Positions 10,711 to 21,374 of a stretch of DNA of 21,374 bases are shown piece by piece. The notes beneath the pieces were generated by a model. It did not search any database. It was not told where the DNA came from and was given only the letters and a program-made list of their open reading frames with translations. Source of the stretch: Paramecium sonneborni (lineage: Eukaryota; Ciliophora; Oligohymenophorea; Peniculida; Parameciidae); NCBI GenBank assembly GCA_905182985.1, contig CAJJDN010000003.1, positions 843,689-865,062 on the forward strand. The letters run 5' to 3'. Within the stretch, counting starts at the first letter, position 1. Every line of letters begins with the position of its first letter. Position numbers and translations under genes: made by a program.

Positions 10711-11612
10711 AAAAATTTATTTTTGGTTTTTGGTTTTTGAAAATCATTACATTAGAATATTTAGAATTTAGCCAAAAAACATATATATATCACATATTTA
10801 CAAATCTTTTAATATTTTTATTTCTAATTGAATAAATATATTTTATGCTTAAGTTAAAAGCATTAATTTTTATCAGCTTACTAAAGTATGTATAATAATG
10901 ATAGTAGTAATATTCTTCCATAAGGTACTTAATGCATTTATAATGAATGGAATCTATGGGATTAAGATAATTTATATAAAATTGATTAGAATTGGAATTT
11001 TTAAGATGAGAATTAGTATGTGTCATTTGGTTAGGGATTTTGGTTTCAATATCTTCCTTACAAATAAGACTATTTAACATGTAAAAGTGATTTGTAACAT
11101 TTATTAGAGATAACTGATGAATAATTTAGCTTAGTCATTATTAATTACTTTTTGTACTCATTAAAACGAATTTCAGATGATTCATAATTACTATTCATTT
11201 TCATATAACTAAATAAGATGGAAAAAACCATTTAATTAATAATATATATATACGCACAGTAATCAATAATAAAAAAAGCAATTCCTATTGATATTTTCAA
11301 TTTTGAAGGAGTTTGGATTTTCTTTTATTTTTATAATCATTATCAGAACAATCAATTGTCTTTATATTATTATCAATCTAATCTTGATTCACTTTATTAA
11401 GAAACTTTTGATTCAGTCATTCAAATTCAAAATACAGATTCTATCTCAACTTAAATTAGATCTTTTTTAAACATTTAAATATCTGGATAAAATATAATCA
11501 CATACCCTTTTCCAGGAATTATTAAATAAGTAGAAAATACATCTAATAATATCTTATTAGATTTAAATTATTTTAAATTAATATGTTATATTTAACTAAA
11601 TTGCTTAGAATA
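10711..11612. repeat. 902-bp block (copy 3), inverted match of bases 1-902
   Basis: It corresponds to 1-902 reversed (coordinates sum to 11613), with one difference seen (11596 against 17). It contains the upstream region, leader exon, intron 1 and the first about 240 codons of the giant gene. The 688-bp portion from 10925 is shared with 9613-10300. Confidence 0.88.
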
Positions 11613-14600
11613 ATATCATCAGTTTGTTTTTGATATAGAATTACGGTATGATAATTATTTTTTGAAATATCTTTCTTCTATGTTCACAGATTAGAATACA
11701 TTTAAATTTTTTGGTTGGGTTAAATAAGATAAATAAGATGTAGAAGGAAAATTGGATAGTTTACTAATGAGAATAACAATAAATGGGCATAACTCTAATG
11801 ATTATCAAATTGGTGATAAATTGTTATATGTCATGTATCATCAAAATAAAATAGTAAGATTTAATGGATTTACAGCTTAAACTTATAGTTATTCCTTTCC
11901 TTATACAACAACTCATTAAACAAAAGAAGATGAAACTTTTACTATCTTAGATAGTTCTTTAAGTGATTAATTAACTGAATGGCATTTTATTTAGTATGAA
12001 GAAGGATCTTCTATTAATGAAGGGAAACCTATTTATCGCGTATATTTTCCTATAAATGATTAATTTATCGAATGCAAATGGAATAATTAAGTTCATCACT
12101 TTTCAAGTGTAAACTTATATTTTTATATTGGAGGAGATGATTATTCTGCTAACAATTTTAAAGGATAATTAAGCGATTGGAAAATAATTTCTTATTGTGA
12201 AAAATACTTTGAATCTAAATTAGAAATAAGTTGTTATTATAATTGTTAAACTTGCAAAGGGCTATCTGAATTTGATTGTTTGAGTTGCCCAATGGACTCT
12301 AATAGAATATTCTCACCAAATGATAATACTTGTTCTTGTCAAGTTGGTTATATTGATGTTTATGGAAATCCTTCCTGTTTAAGTATATCATAATAAAATT
12401 ATAGCATTAAATTAAATTAATGGAGCCTTAGTATTACAAGTCAAAGAAATAATTTGTGAAAATACCGGATTTTATTAGTGTGATGAGTTTTAGGTGATTT
12501 GTGAATTCGGCTACTTTCCACATAATAATTAATGCTTAAAATGGTATTGATTTACTTATATAAGTCCTTAATTTTCAAATGATATATAATCAAACTAATT
12601 ATTTTGTGGAGAATGCTATCTTGATCAAACTAATTTTCATCTTTAACTTAAATGCTCTTATGATTTTATATCTAAGTTTGATTATTCTCCATTTTATTAA
12701 AATTAGAGAGATGTTAGTAAAATATAAATGTACAAAAATTAATATTATATAGATATAAAATAAATTTAATTAATCAAAATGACTATTCCTTAACAATTAT
12801 TGAAGGATATTTAGGAGATGGTTATTGCAAATCCGGATACTTTATGAATTCACAAGGCTTTTGTTAAATTTGTATAGATGGGTGTTTTAATTGTTTTAGT
12901 ATAAATTATTGCTCTGTTTGTCTTCAAGGTTATTTTAAAACAAATGATGGAACTTGCTAAAAATGTCAAATATGTTAAGATTGTTATTTTGAAAAAGGTG
13001 TTGAATTTTGTGTAAACCAAGTTGAATGTCTTCCAAGGTAATATTTAGGTTAGGAAAAATGCATGGATTGTGGATAGTATTGTTAATAATGTAATTAAGA
13101 TTAATGTTTTTATTGTATTGATAATGAAAAATATTATTTAAGCTTAGATGGCATAAATTGTGGTTTTTGTTCAATTAAAAATTGCTAATACTGCTTTGAA
13201 TATATTTATTAAGATAATAATAATCTAATTATCTCAATAGATATAAATAGAGATTATATTTAATTAGATATGTATGAAGTTCATATAGGATGTGCTCAAT
13301 GTTACAATGGATATTATTATTCATTTGATACCAATAAATGTGAATAATTTAATGATAATATGTAATTGTGTGAAGTTGGAGTAAGTTTGCCTTAAAGTCA
13401 AAGTATCACTTGTTTAAAAAGTAAGTCATTAACAAATTCTATTTAAACTACTAATTGTGAAGATTCTCTATTATGTTAAGAATGCATCAATAACTATAAT
13501 TTTGCGATAAATTCACTCTGTATTGTATGTTAAGAAGGATACTATTCAAATATTATTACTGGATTATGTAAATAATGTCCTTCTTCATGTAAAACATGTG
13601 CTTAATAAAATATTGGAAAAAATGACTATTGGAAATAGTAAATAAAAGCATTTTATTTACATTTTGTTAATTAAAATGGTTAACATCCATTTGAAAATTA
13701 TGCAGTTAATTTTGATCTTGATTTTTAAGAAATAATTTGTTTAAGTTGTAAGAACAACGAAATATTATATAACTAAGAATGCGTTTAAGGTTGTTCTGAG
13801 AATTGTTAAGATTGTAGAATCGTGGATTATGGTAGGTCTATTTATAGAAGTCATTGTTACAAATGCTAATCAAATTTATTTAACAGTGTAAGAAGTTTTA
13901 AATTTGAATATATAAATTAATTATATAATCAATGTGAAACTTGTCCAAAATATTGTTAGGCTTGTTATTTTAGACATATTGAAGAAATTGCCTCAATAAA
14001 TAAGTTTTTTGATAACACTTCTGATTATCGAAAATATACTTTTAAATGTTATCGAATTCAAAATAAAGGAACTAGCAATATTTACATTCACCCTAACATT
14101 TTAGCAATTCAATCTTGTCAAAATTTATAGAAGTGTTCCAAAGCTATTGATGTCATTTTTAAAGTATTTAGAACTAGAAAAAATTTAAATGATGCAAGAA
14201 AGTTGGAAACCAATCAAACTTTGCTTGATAGATATGTAGATTTTTAAACTATTATGACAATAGACGATTGGAGTAGATTTGAAGAATCTTAATTTTTAGA
14301 ATATTGTAATTAAGAATTAATAGAAGAAATTAATATTAACTATTATCTCTAAAATACAAAAAACTCTGAATATTGGTAATTAGGGTAAAGTGGAGGTTTG
14401 AGTAACAGATTAAAGGAAAGAGTATTTTTATTAAAATATGTAAATCTCAAATTAATAGGTGAAGATACAAAAATCCCTTTTAAATGCGAAGATTAATTAA
14501 CCTTTTTTAATTTTGATAAAATAGTTTTTGAGGATATAAATTTTTATGCCCCTATACCCATTAAATAAGAATAGGAAAATAACATTACTTTTAAATTGTA

Positions 14601-17600
14601 TTTTGAAAATGATCATTATCCTATGTCAGTGAAATTAAAAAATGTAAATTTCTTTCAATATCCTTTCAATTATAACTTAGAATTCTATATAATTTGTAAT
14701 CGACCAAAAAGTATTCAATTTATAAATGTTGAACTAACTTTAAACATTAGTAATTCTCTATTCTTAAATTATGAACCTTTTTCAGACTTTGAAGATTCAA
14801 CTTTCTATGTTGAAAACCTTACAATTTAGAATAATTTATTTAGTAATGTTACAGTTTTTAAATATTATGCAAAACATAATTCACTTAATTGCACTATTAC
14901 ATTTAAATAAGTAACAATTCAGAATACCTTTTTTTCAAATAATTCTAGTTTTATTAATTCAAATTATGATCAAAACTATGACATTGGGATTGTATAGCTT
15001 GAGGACTTTTTATTGAAAGATGTGACATTTTAAAATTCTTCAACTTTTTTAATACTTCTATCATCCTAGAGATTAAGTTTAAAAAATTTTACTCTTTTTA
15101 ATGTAAGATTTTTAGACTCATCATCATTTTTAATAGCCAACACTTTTGAAATTTATTAATTAAAATTACAACATAGTATTATTTAAAAGGGATACATTAT
15201 AACTAACAAAGGAAAATTTAGTGAGTCATTATAAGTTAGATATCATTCTGAATTTTTATCAATAGAAGACATAAACTTTTCAAATAATTAGTATTTTAAA
15301 GAAAACTAATTCATTTATATAGTATAAGATTAAGTTTAAAATATAAGTTTGAGTATTAAAAAGTTTGAATTTAATCAAAACTATTTTCATAATATTTAGA
15401 TTGGTAAACTTGCTTATAATTTTGCTACAAGTTAGATTTCTTAAATGTACATAGAATGTACTTATTGTTATCTTAGTGATCTGAAAATTATAAGAGGATT
15501 AGGTTATCCTGAATTAACAATTATGAACTCTAAGTATATTTCAATTGTTAATTTAAATATAATAATTAACCCTTCTTTAAAATTAAAATTGATTCATACT
15601 TCTATTAATTGTGTTAAATAATTTTATAGTCTTGATTTACCTTATATTATTTTTATTCAATCTTTTAATTAGGTAATTTTAGATTCAATAAATATTTTGA
15701 ATAATGTAATTATTGATTACCCTTTTATATAAATAATTGGTGAACGCTTTAGTGATTAAAATGAATTTGACAAGATATATGTTTAAAATTCCATTTTTGA
15801 AAATAATAATTTAATTATCACTTAATTCAATAGAATTTCATCAATAATTTCAATTTAAGCTTCCCTCAATACTTAAATTGAGGTAAGAAATGTAACATTT
15901 AAAGACAATTTGATAAATAAATTTGAAGATGATCCATAGTTACATTCATCATCTACTATGTTTATAGATTTATAAGTTGGTTAAGTTATTTTTGAAAATG
16001 TAAGGTTTTTATCAAATATGGTTTTAAATTCATCAGATTCAAACTTATTTATAAAAACAGATAATCTAACATTAATTAAATGTTAATTTATAGATTAAAA
16101 TAGACCTAATTTCAGGTTGGTTTAGTAATATATCCTTTTTGATAAATTTTAAATTGATCAAGAAAAAATAATGTCAAATATTTTAGTAACTTTTAGCATA
16201 GGAGGAAGTGGATTATTTTATATAAATAAATTAATAATCTCAGAAATAAATGTTATTAATTCTTTGGCAGTCAATGGTGGAGCATTTTATATTGTAATTA
16301 AATCAGTAGGTATCCTCTAAATTTAGAATTCAACTTTTGAAAATACATCAACATTACTAGATGGTAATTAATTTTCATCTGGAGGCACATTATACATAGA
16401 TGCATCAAAGAGCAGACTAATTCTATAGATTTCTGATTCAATCATATAAAGGGCATATTCTCGAACTTAAGGTGGTGCTATCTATATAGAAGCATCAAGA
16501 ACATTTAATGAAATAAACTTTAATAATCTCTCTATTCAAAATGCTTTCTCTTTATAACATGCAATATTATCTTATTACCCATACAAATTATCTTCATTAA
16601 GTTCTAATATACTTATAAATAACTCTTTTTTTTAAAGTAACGAATTAGAGTTCAATAATTATTTATCAAAAATTTCAGACATTTCTATTTAAGATGTTCA
16701 ACCTTTTTAAAGTAATAATCCCTCAATTTATGCATAATTTAGTAATTTTAGCATGCTCAACACTAAATTTTATTCTATTCATCTTTCTTTTTTAATCCAG
16801 ATTTAAAATGGAATAAATGTTAATCTAATCAATATACATATCTCAAACACTACAATATTTAAATCACCAATTTTTAGAATTATTTTAAGGGAAGGTATAT
16901 TATATAATAATTTTTAGATATAACTGCTTAATTAATTGTTCAGAATTTATATGTAAATTCTGTCTAATAATTTCAATTTGATTAAAACTTGAACTGTACT
17001 CCAGGAAAAATTTAAGAATAAAATAAACTATTATGTCCAATTAATGCCTCTACAATTATTTTAAGTCCTACAGTAAACATTCAAGAAAACAATACTACAA
17101 ATTAATTAAATTGTAATAAAAATTTAATTTATTTTTAATCTTAAAATAACATGAGTCTTTTTGAATTAAAAAAATTATCTAAATCTCATCATATTATTTT
17201 TGATGATATTTAATTTACTTAATGTAACTGTCCAGGCTGTTATTTTGGACTAATTTCAATCTAAGATTTTAGTTTTACTTAATTAAGTCTGAAAATCAAC
17301 TCTATGAATTTGTAGAATAATATTTGTGGTACTTTAGGATGTTTATCTATATTAAGAACTATAGAAAACAATTCATTAAGTTCCTTAGAACCAAACAGAA
17401 TTTTAACTTAATAAGATTTAAGTAGGCTAGAATTTATGGAGATATATCAATTTCAGGTGAAAATTTAAAATAGCATATTTTAAAAAAATACTGCATATTA
17501 TGGTGGTGCATGCTATTTTTCAAGTGTAAATATACTACTTGATAGTTGCAAAATAAAATTTAATATTGCATAGAAATATGGTGGAGGTATTTTTGTATTT

Positions 17601-20147
17601 GCTAACAATACACATATCACTATTATAAATAGTGAAATTGTGAATAATTAAGCAACAATTGCAGGAGGGCTTTATTTAAAAAATGATCAATTATAAAATC
17701 CATAAAAACTTAATTTAATTTTGAAAGCAAACGCTGCTAATATAAGTGAAAACTCTTATGAAACTCCTAGTCTATTAAAGACCTAAATAAGATCTTAAAT
17801 TATTGAAAATAGCTCAAATTTATTTAGAAATTAGACAACAATAATAGATTAAGTTTAGATAACTCCTTATTAAACTTTGCAAGATTCCTAGTAAACAACT
17901 TAGCTCTATTTCCCTACAGGAATTAGTATATCTAAATATAAATATTTTAACAACTTAACGAATGAATATTAAAACTACAATTTATCATTTAGAATTATGG
18001 CTTTTAATTCTTTAGGGGAATAAATGAAAAATTTGAATGGTTCTATATGTTCTATTTATGCTTAAGAAATCTCAACTAAATCTGAAAAGTATTTTAGGGA
18101 AATTTAATTAGATTTTGATATATCGTAAAAATATTTATCTAAGACAATGATTTAATTTAATGAAACAAGTCAAGATTATAATTTAAATGATCTAATTATA
18201 TATTTTAATCCTTTGAAAGATTAAGATTTATAATTACTCCTAATTATTTAATGTGATTCAATTTAAGTACCTTAATATAATCAAGAATTTCCATTTGAAA
18301 AAACACATGTTATCACAGATTATTTTCTACTAATAAAATTAAAAACTTTCAAATGTTAATTGGGAGAATATTTAAATTCGACATCTGGAGGTTGCATTGA
18401 ATGTGACATTACGTAAAATTAATATTCTGTCACAATTGATGCTATAAAGTGTTAATTTAAAAATGATATTTATATGAAAAGCTTGCAACCAGCAAAAATA
18501 GAACTTAGAGAAGGATTCTGGAGAGCCTACTACTATAGTAATACGATAGAAGAATGCTATCATTTGAAACTAAATTGTTTAGGAGGATGGTATACAGGGG
18601 ATAAATCTTGTTCATTAGGCCATATAGGGGCACTCTGCGAATAATGCGATTTATATGACACTCTGGGAAATGGATCATTTTCTTAGGGTTAATCATATAC
18701 TTGTTCTAGTTGTAAAGATATGGCTGGCAATATTGTGAATATAGCTTTTGCTTTAATTTGGACCGTTTTATCTGTGTTTTTATCTGTCAATAGCACGATA
18801 AAAATGATTGAAGAATTTATATTATATACTAAATTAAGAACTATAGATAGGTATTTAATTTTTAGATCCTCATCTACGTCTGTATTAATTAAGGTGTTTA
18901 CAAATTATCTTCAAATTATTGGTTCTATTTCAACATTTCAATTATCTATTCCTATTGGAATAGTGCTTACTTTTAAATCAGTAGGAAATCCAATAGAAAC
19001 TATGTCCTTCTCTTTAGACTGTTATTTGTCTCAAATTTCAACAATTCCAATACATTATTTTAGAATTTTATGGGGCTTTTTTATGATTGCATGCTATATT
19101 TTTCTTTTTATTGGAATGCATTTACTTATTCTTATCTATAATAAATAGTAATTGAGTATGACTTTCATAACAACAACACTTATTTATATCTACATATATT
19201 TATCACCTAATTTGATTAGTGGTTTGGTTGCTTTACTATCATATAGAACTATATCTGATTTAAAATGGATTACTGGTAACGTTGCTTATTAATATGATAC
19301 AACAGTACATTATATTTGGTTATCCACTTTTGCTATTCCAGCTTTTATCATTATTGGTATCCTATTGCCTGTTTTCTTTTGGTTCATAGTTTATTATCAT
19401 AGAAATAGATTGAATTAAGCCACAGTCAGAAAATTATGGGGCTATTTATATAATGAATATAAATTAAATACTTACTATTGGGAAACAATAAAAATATTGT
19501 AAAAAGAATTTATAATTTATGTCTTAATTTATTATGAGGATTACGTTGCAATCAAAGCTTCTTTAATTTTTTTTGTTTTACTTATATATGGAAAATTAAC
19601 AAATTAATACAAACCTTACTAAACAGGTGATTTAAATTCGATTGATGCACTTTAAACATCAATCTGTTGCATATCAATAATTTTGGCTTAAACCATATAT
19701 ACTGCATAAACTTTAGAAATTTAGGAGATTGTTATCCCTTCATACACCATCTTGGCAATCTTAAATTTTTATTTTTTTGTTAAAGTGATATTCAAAATAA
19801 TTTTTGCTTATTTTAATAAATTAGAAGACTAAATTGATGAAATTAAAGTCTATTTAGAGTACTAATTTCCCAGTATTATTCGTAAAAACTAATTTTGTTT
19901 AAGATACTTAAAAAGTAATAAGAGTCGAAGATAAGTCATTAGACAAAGATTCTTGTTGATTAAAAATTTCTTGTTAAAATAGGCTAGATAAATCATCCAA
20001 TATAAGTAGGTTTTTATTTCTAATTTAGAATTTATGCTTTAAAAAATGATGCACCAAATCTTTCAAATGAATATGATAGAATTTCAACTGATTAAATTTT
20101 TGGATCTGTTTAAAGGTAAACATCTATTTTTAGAACAAGCATAATGA
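10845..20147 (+). CDS. Giant secreted-type membrane protein: lectin-like, CxxC-rich, beta-helix (GGA repeats), multi-TM
   Basis: Five introns (10886-10907, 12383-12404, 12544-12564, 12730-12752, 16895-16917; 21-23 nt) removed give one frame of 3063 residues ending at TGA 20145-20147. Domains: signal peptide MLKLKALIFISLL; Trp/Phe-rich ConA/LamG-like region (about 25-445); Cys-rich region with dozens of CxxC motifs, furin/GCC2-like (about 450-1066; e.g. CQTCKGLSEFDCLSCP); a long Asn/Ser/Ile-rich beta-helix region (about 1190-2450) with NGGAFYI, SGGTLYI, QGGAIYI, YGGACYF and YGGGIFVF; a juxtamembrane Cys module (CLGGWYTGDKSCSLGHIG followed by ALCEQCDLYD, about 2465-2588); about eight hydrophobic spans (18723-19820) and a basic cytoplasmic tail. 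This matches the large ciliate transmembrane proteins with pectin-lyase folds, whose function is mostly unknown; adhesion or surface sensing is a guess. The 77- and 142-codon ORFs inside are fragments of it. The 5' block may have been mis-joined. Confidence 0.88.
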
Positions 20148-21204
20148 AATAAAATACATAAAGAAACTTATTAAAGAATTGATATAATTCATACAAATAA
20201 TTAAATTTTAATTTTAAGGTTTATGATTTTAAATATTACTTTAAATAAAATGCTTTAGTTTACATTCTTAAAAATTATAAATTATTTCTTGAGAATATCA
20301 AGTCTCATAGTAAAATTAGTAAAATCAATTTTGCATCTCTATATTTTGCAGACCCTTTGGAAGATGGAAGAAATTTTGCAATGAAAGCATTCTACAAAGA
20401 AGTAGCTTAAGAATAAGATAAGGACAAAGTATATATGATAACTAAATTAGATGTCAATTTTAAATGAAATTGATATAATGAGATAGTATAATAGTTATGC
20501 TCTAAATAAATTGTATAAAATGTAAGAAACAGATAATTCTCTTTATATGGTACTTAATCTATTAGAAGTTGGCTAATTGTATGATAAGAAAAAAATAAGG
20601 ATTAATAAAATTAATTTGAATTATAAGTGCTTATATTTAGAATTAGATTTGAATAATTAATTACTTTTGATAGTTTAGTATAGTTATAAAATATTAGAAT
20701 TGTAATAATAATTATTTGATTTCGATTAAATTAAAATGTTTTTAAATATGCATTCTAAAAATATATGCATAGAGATTTAAAGGCAGAAAATATTTTAATT
20801 AGAAAATTGAGGGATTTCTATTATATTATTGGTAACAATATTTAATCCTTTATATTGCTGATTTTGGATTAGCTCAAAGCCATTTTATTTAATCGTTGTG
20901 ATACTGCAGGATTTATATCGTCAAAAGTCAATGATTGTAAAGATGGAAAAAGATATGATCCAATTTGTGATGTTTTTAGTTTAGGGTTGATATTCTATAT
21001 CTTGTAAGATAAATTTAATCAAATCTTAGACTCACATGAAAGCCAACTCTTCCTGATAAAAGTTATAATGAAGTTCTTGGAAAAATCAGAAAATGTGAGA
21101 CATTATATGATGCCTGTCTTTTTCAGAGCGATACTTATTAAGTTTATGATTTACTAATAGATTGATTAAAACAAAAATATTGCTTTGAAAATAAAGAAGT
21201 TTGA
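20144..21204 (+). pseudogene. Decayed Ser/Thr protein kinase (CAMK-like) gene
   Basis: Kinase landmarks appear in order but in several frames: DPLEDGRNFAMKAFYKE (VAIK-type Lys), ILNEIDIMRQ, NSLYMVLNLLEVGQLYD (hinge), MHRDLKAENIL, IADFGLAQ, RCDTAGFISSKV, YDPICDVFSLGLIFYIL and LPDKSYNEVLGKIRKC. Two normal introns remain (20429-20450, 22 nt; 20678-20697, 20 nt). The frame breaks between MHSKNI and HRDLK (20760-20767), twice around the DFG motif, and again before LPDKSY; TGA also lies in frame at 20180 and in LLID-TGA-LKQK. The glycine loop reads KISKINFASLYFA with no GxGxxG, and the usual GTPGYxAPE activation segment is DTAGFISSK. By family this would be a cytoplasmic CAMK-type kinase; here it looks inactive. 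An ATG overlaps the stop of the giant gene. Sequencing indels could explain some breaks but not the lost glycines. Confidence 0.75.
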
Positions 21205-21374
21205 TAAATTAAGACTGAAGTAATTATGTAACTCTACACTTCATTCACCACTAATAACTATATCTTCTGAAATTAAGAAAAGATTTTTCAAATGATATCA
21301 GTAAATTTTATCCGATAAATTAAATTGATTCCATATATTATTTTCTTATTAATATTAATATCTAACATGACTTA
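21205..21374. other. Right edge, nothing recognised
   Basis: AT-rich sequence after the kinase remnant. It may contain further decayed kinase tail, but no motif, RNA gene or convincing frame was seen. Confidence 0.4.

Noticed and set aside
10271..10771. ORFs spanning the N gap on both strands
   Set aside because: They consist almost entirely of N and carry no sequence information.
10711..11612. Terminal inverted repeats of a 9-10 kb transposon (1-902 against 10711-11612)
   Set aside because: The repeat encodes the start of a host-type membrane-protein gene, no transposase is present between the copies, and the borders coincide with contig ends.
12935..13174. 79-codon minus-strand ORF
   Set aside because: It is antisense to the CxxC-rich region of the giant gene.
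20429..20450. 31-bp IES between kinase subdomains II and III
   Set aside because: A standard 22-nt intron (GTATATATG...AAATTAG) fits better and gives KDKMSILNEIDIMRQ.

Overview
The window looks like somatic (macronuclear-type) DNA of a ciliate close to Paramecium. Genes read through only if TAA and TAG are glutamine and TGA is the sole stop. The sequence is very AT-rich. Introns are 20-29 nt, GT...AG. Neighbouring genes are only tens of bases apart. The diagnostic case for the code is helicase motif VI (Q-x-x-G-R), where the invariant Gln is a TAA codon. Open frames found with the standard code are therefore mostly shadows of the real genes.

Layout. (1) 1-768, minus: 5' end of a giant membrane-protein gene, running off the left edge. 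(2) 1322-2999, plus: copine (two C2 domains plus a vWA/copine domain, four tiny introns). (3) 3040-5179, minus: DEAH, Rad3/XPD-type Fe-S helicase of the DDX11/CHL1 group, one 22-nt intron. (4) about 5221-8464, plus: a helical-repeat, zinc-finger and coiled-coil protein gene. It is interrupted by several TA-bounded insertions that look like unexcised internal eliminated sequences (IESs), and 1188 bp of it is repeated exactly across a single N at 7228, most likely an unmerged contig overlap. (5) 8490-9020, minus: small Lys/Gln-rich protein. (6) 9535-10300, plus: 5' end of a second giant membrane-protein gene, cut by a 410-N gap (10301-10710). (7) 10845-20147, plus: an apparently complete giant gene of 3063 codons. 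It encodes a signal peptide, lectin-like N-terminal region, CxxC-rich region, long beta-helix region with GGA-type motifs, a Cys-rich juxtamembrane module and about eight membrane spans. (8) 20144-21204, plus: decayed protein-kinase gene.

The three giant-gene 5' ends (1-902 inverted, 9613-10300, 10711-11612) are almost identical, but the two complete leader exons differ. The near-identity starts abruptly about 24 codons into the protein, which suggests recent gene conversion or recombination between paralogues. It also explains why the assembly breaks exactly at the block's edge. The order across 10300/10711 is therefore doubtful: 10300 joins 11613 in frame if the gap and the third copy are skipped.

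The genes do not form an operon. The copine (Ca-dependent membrane binding), helicase (chromosome cohesion and repair by family) and giant surface-type protein are independent eukaryotic transcription units. The points most worth checking are the IES-like insertions in gene 4 and the sharply bounded identity block shared by the giant-gene paralogues.
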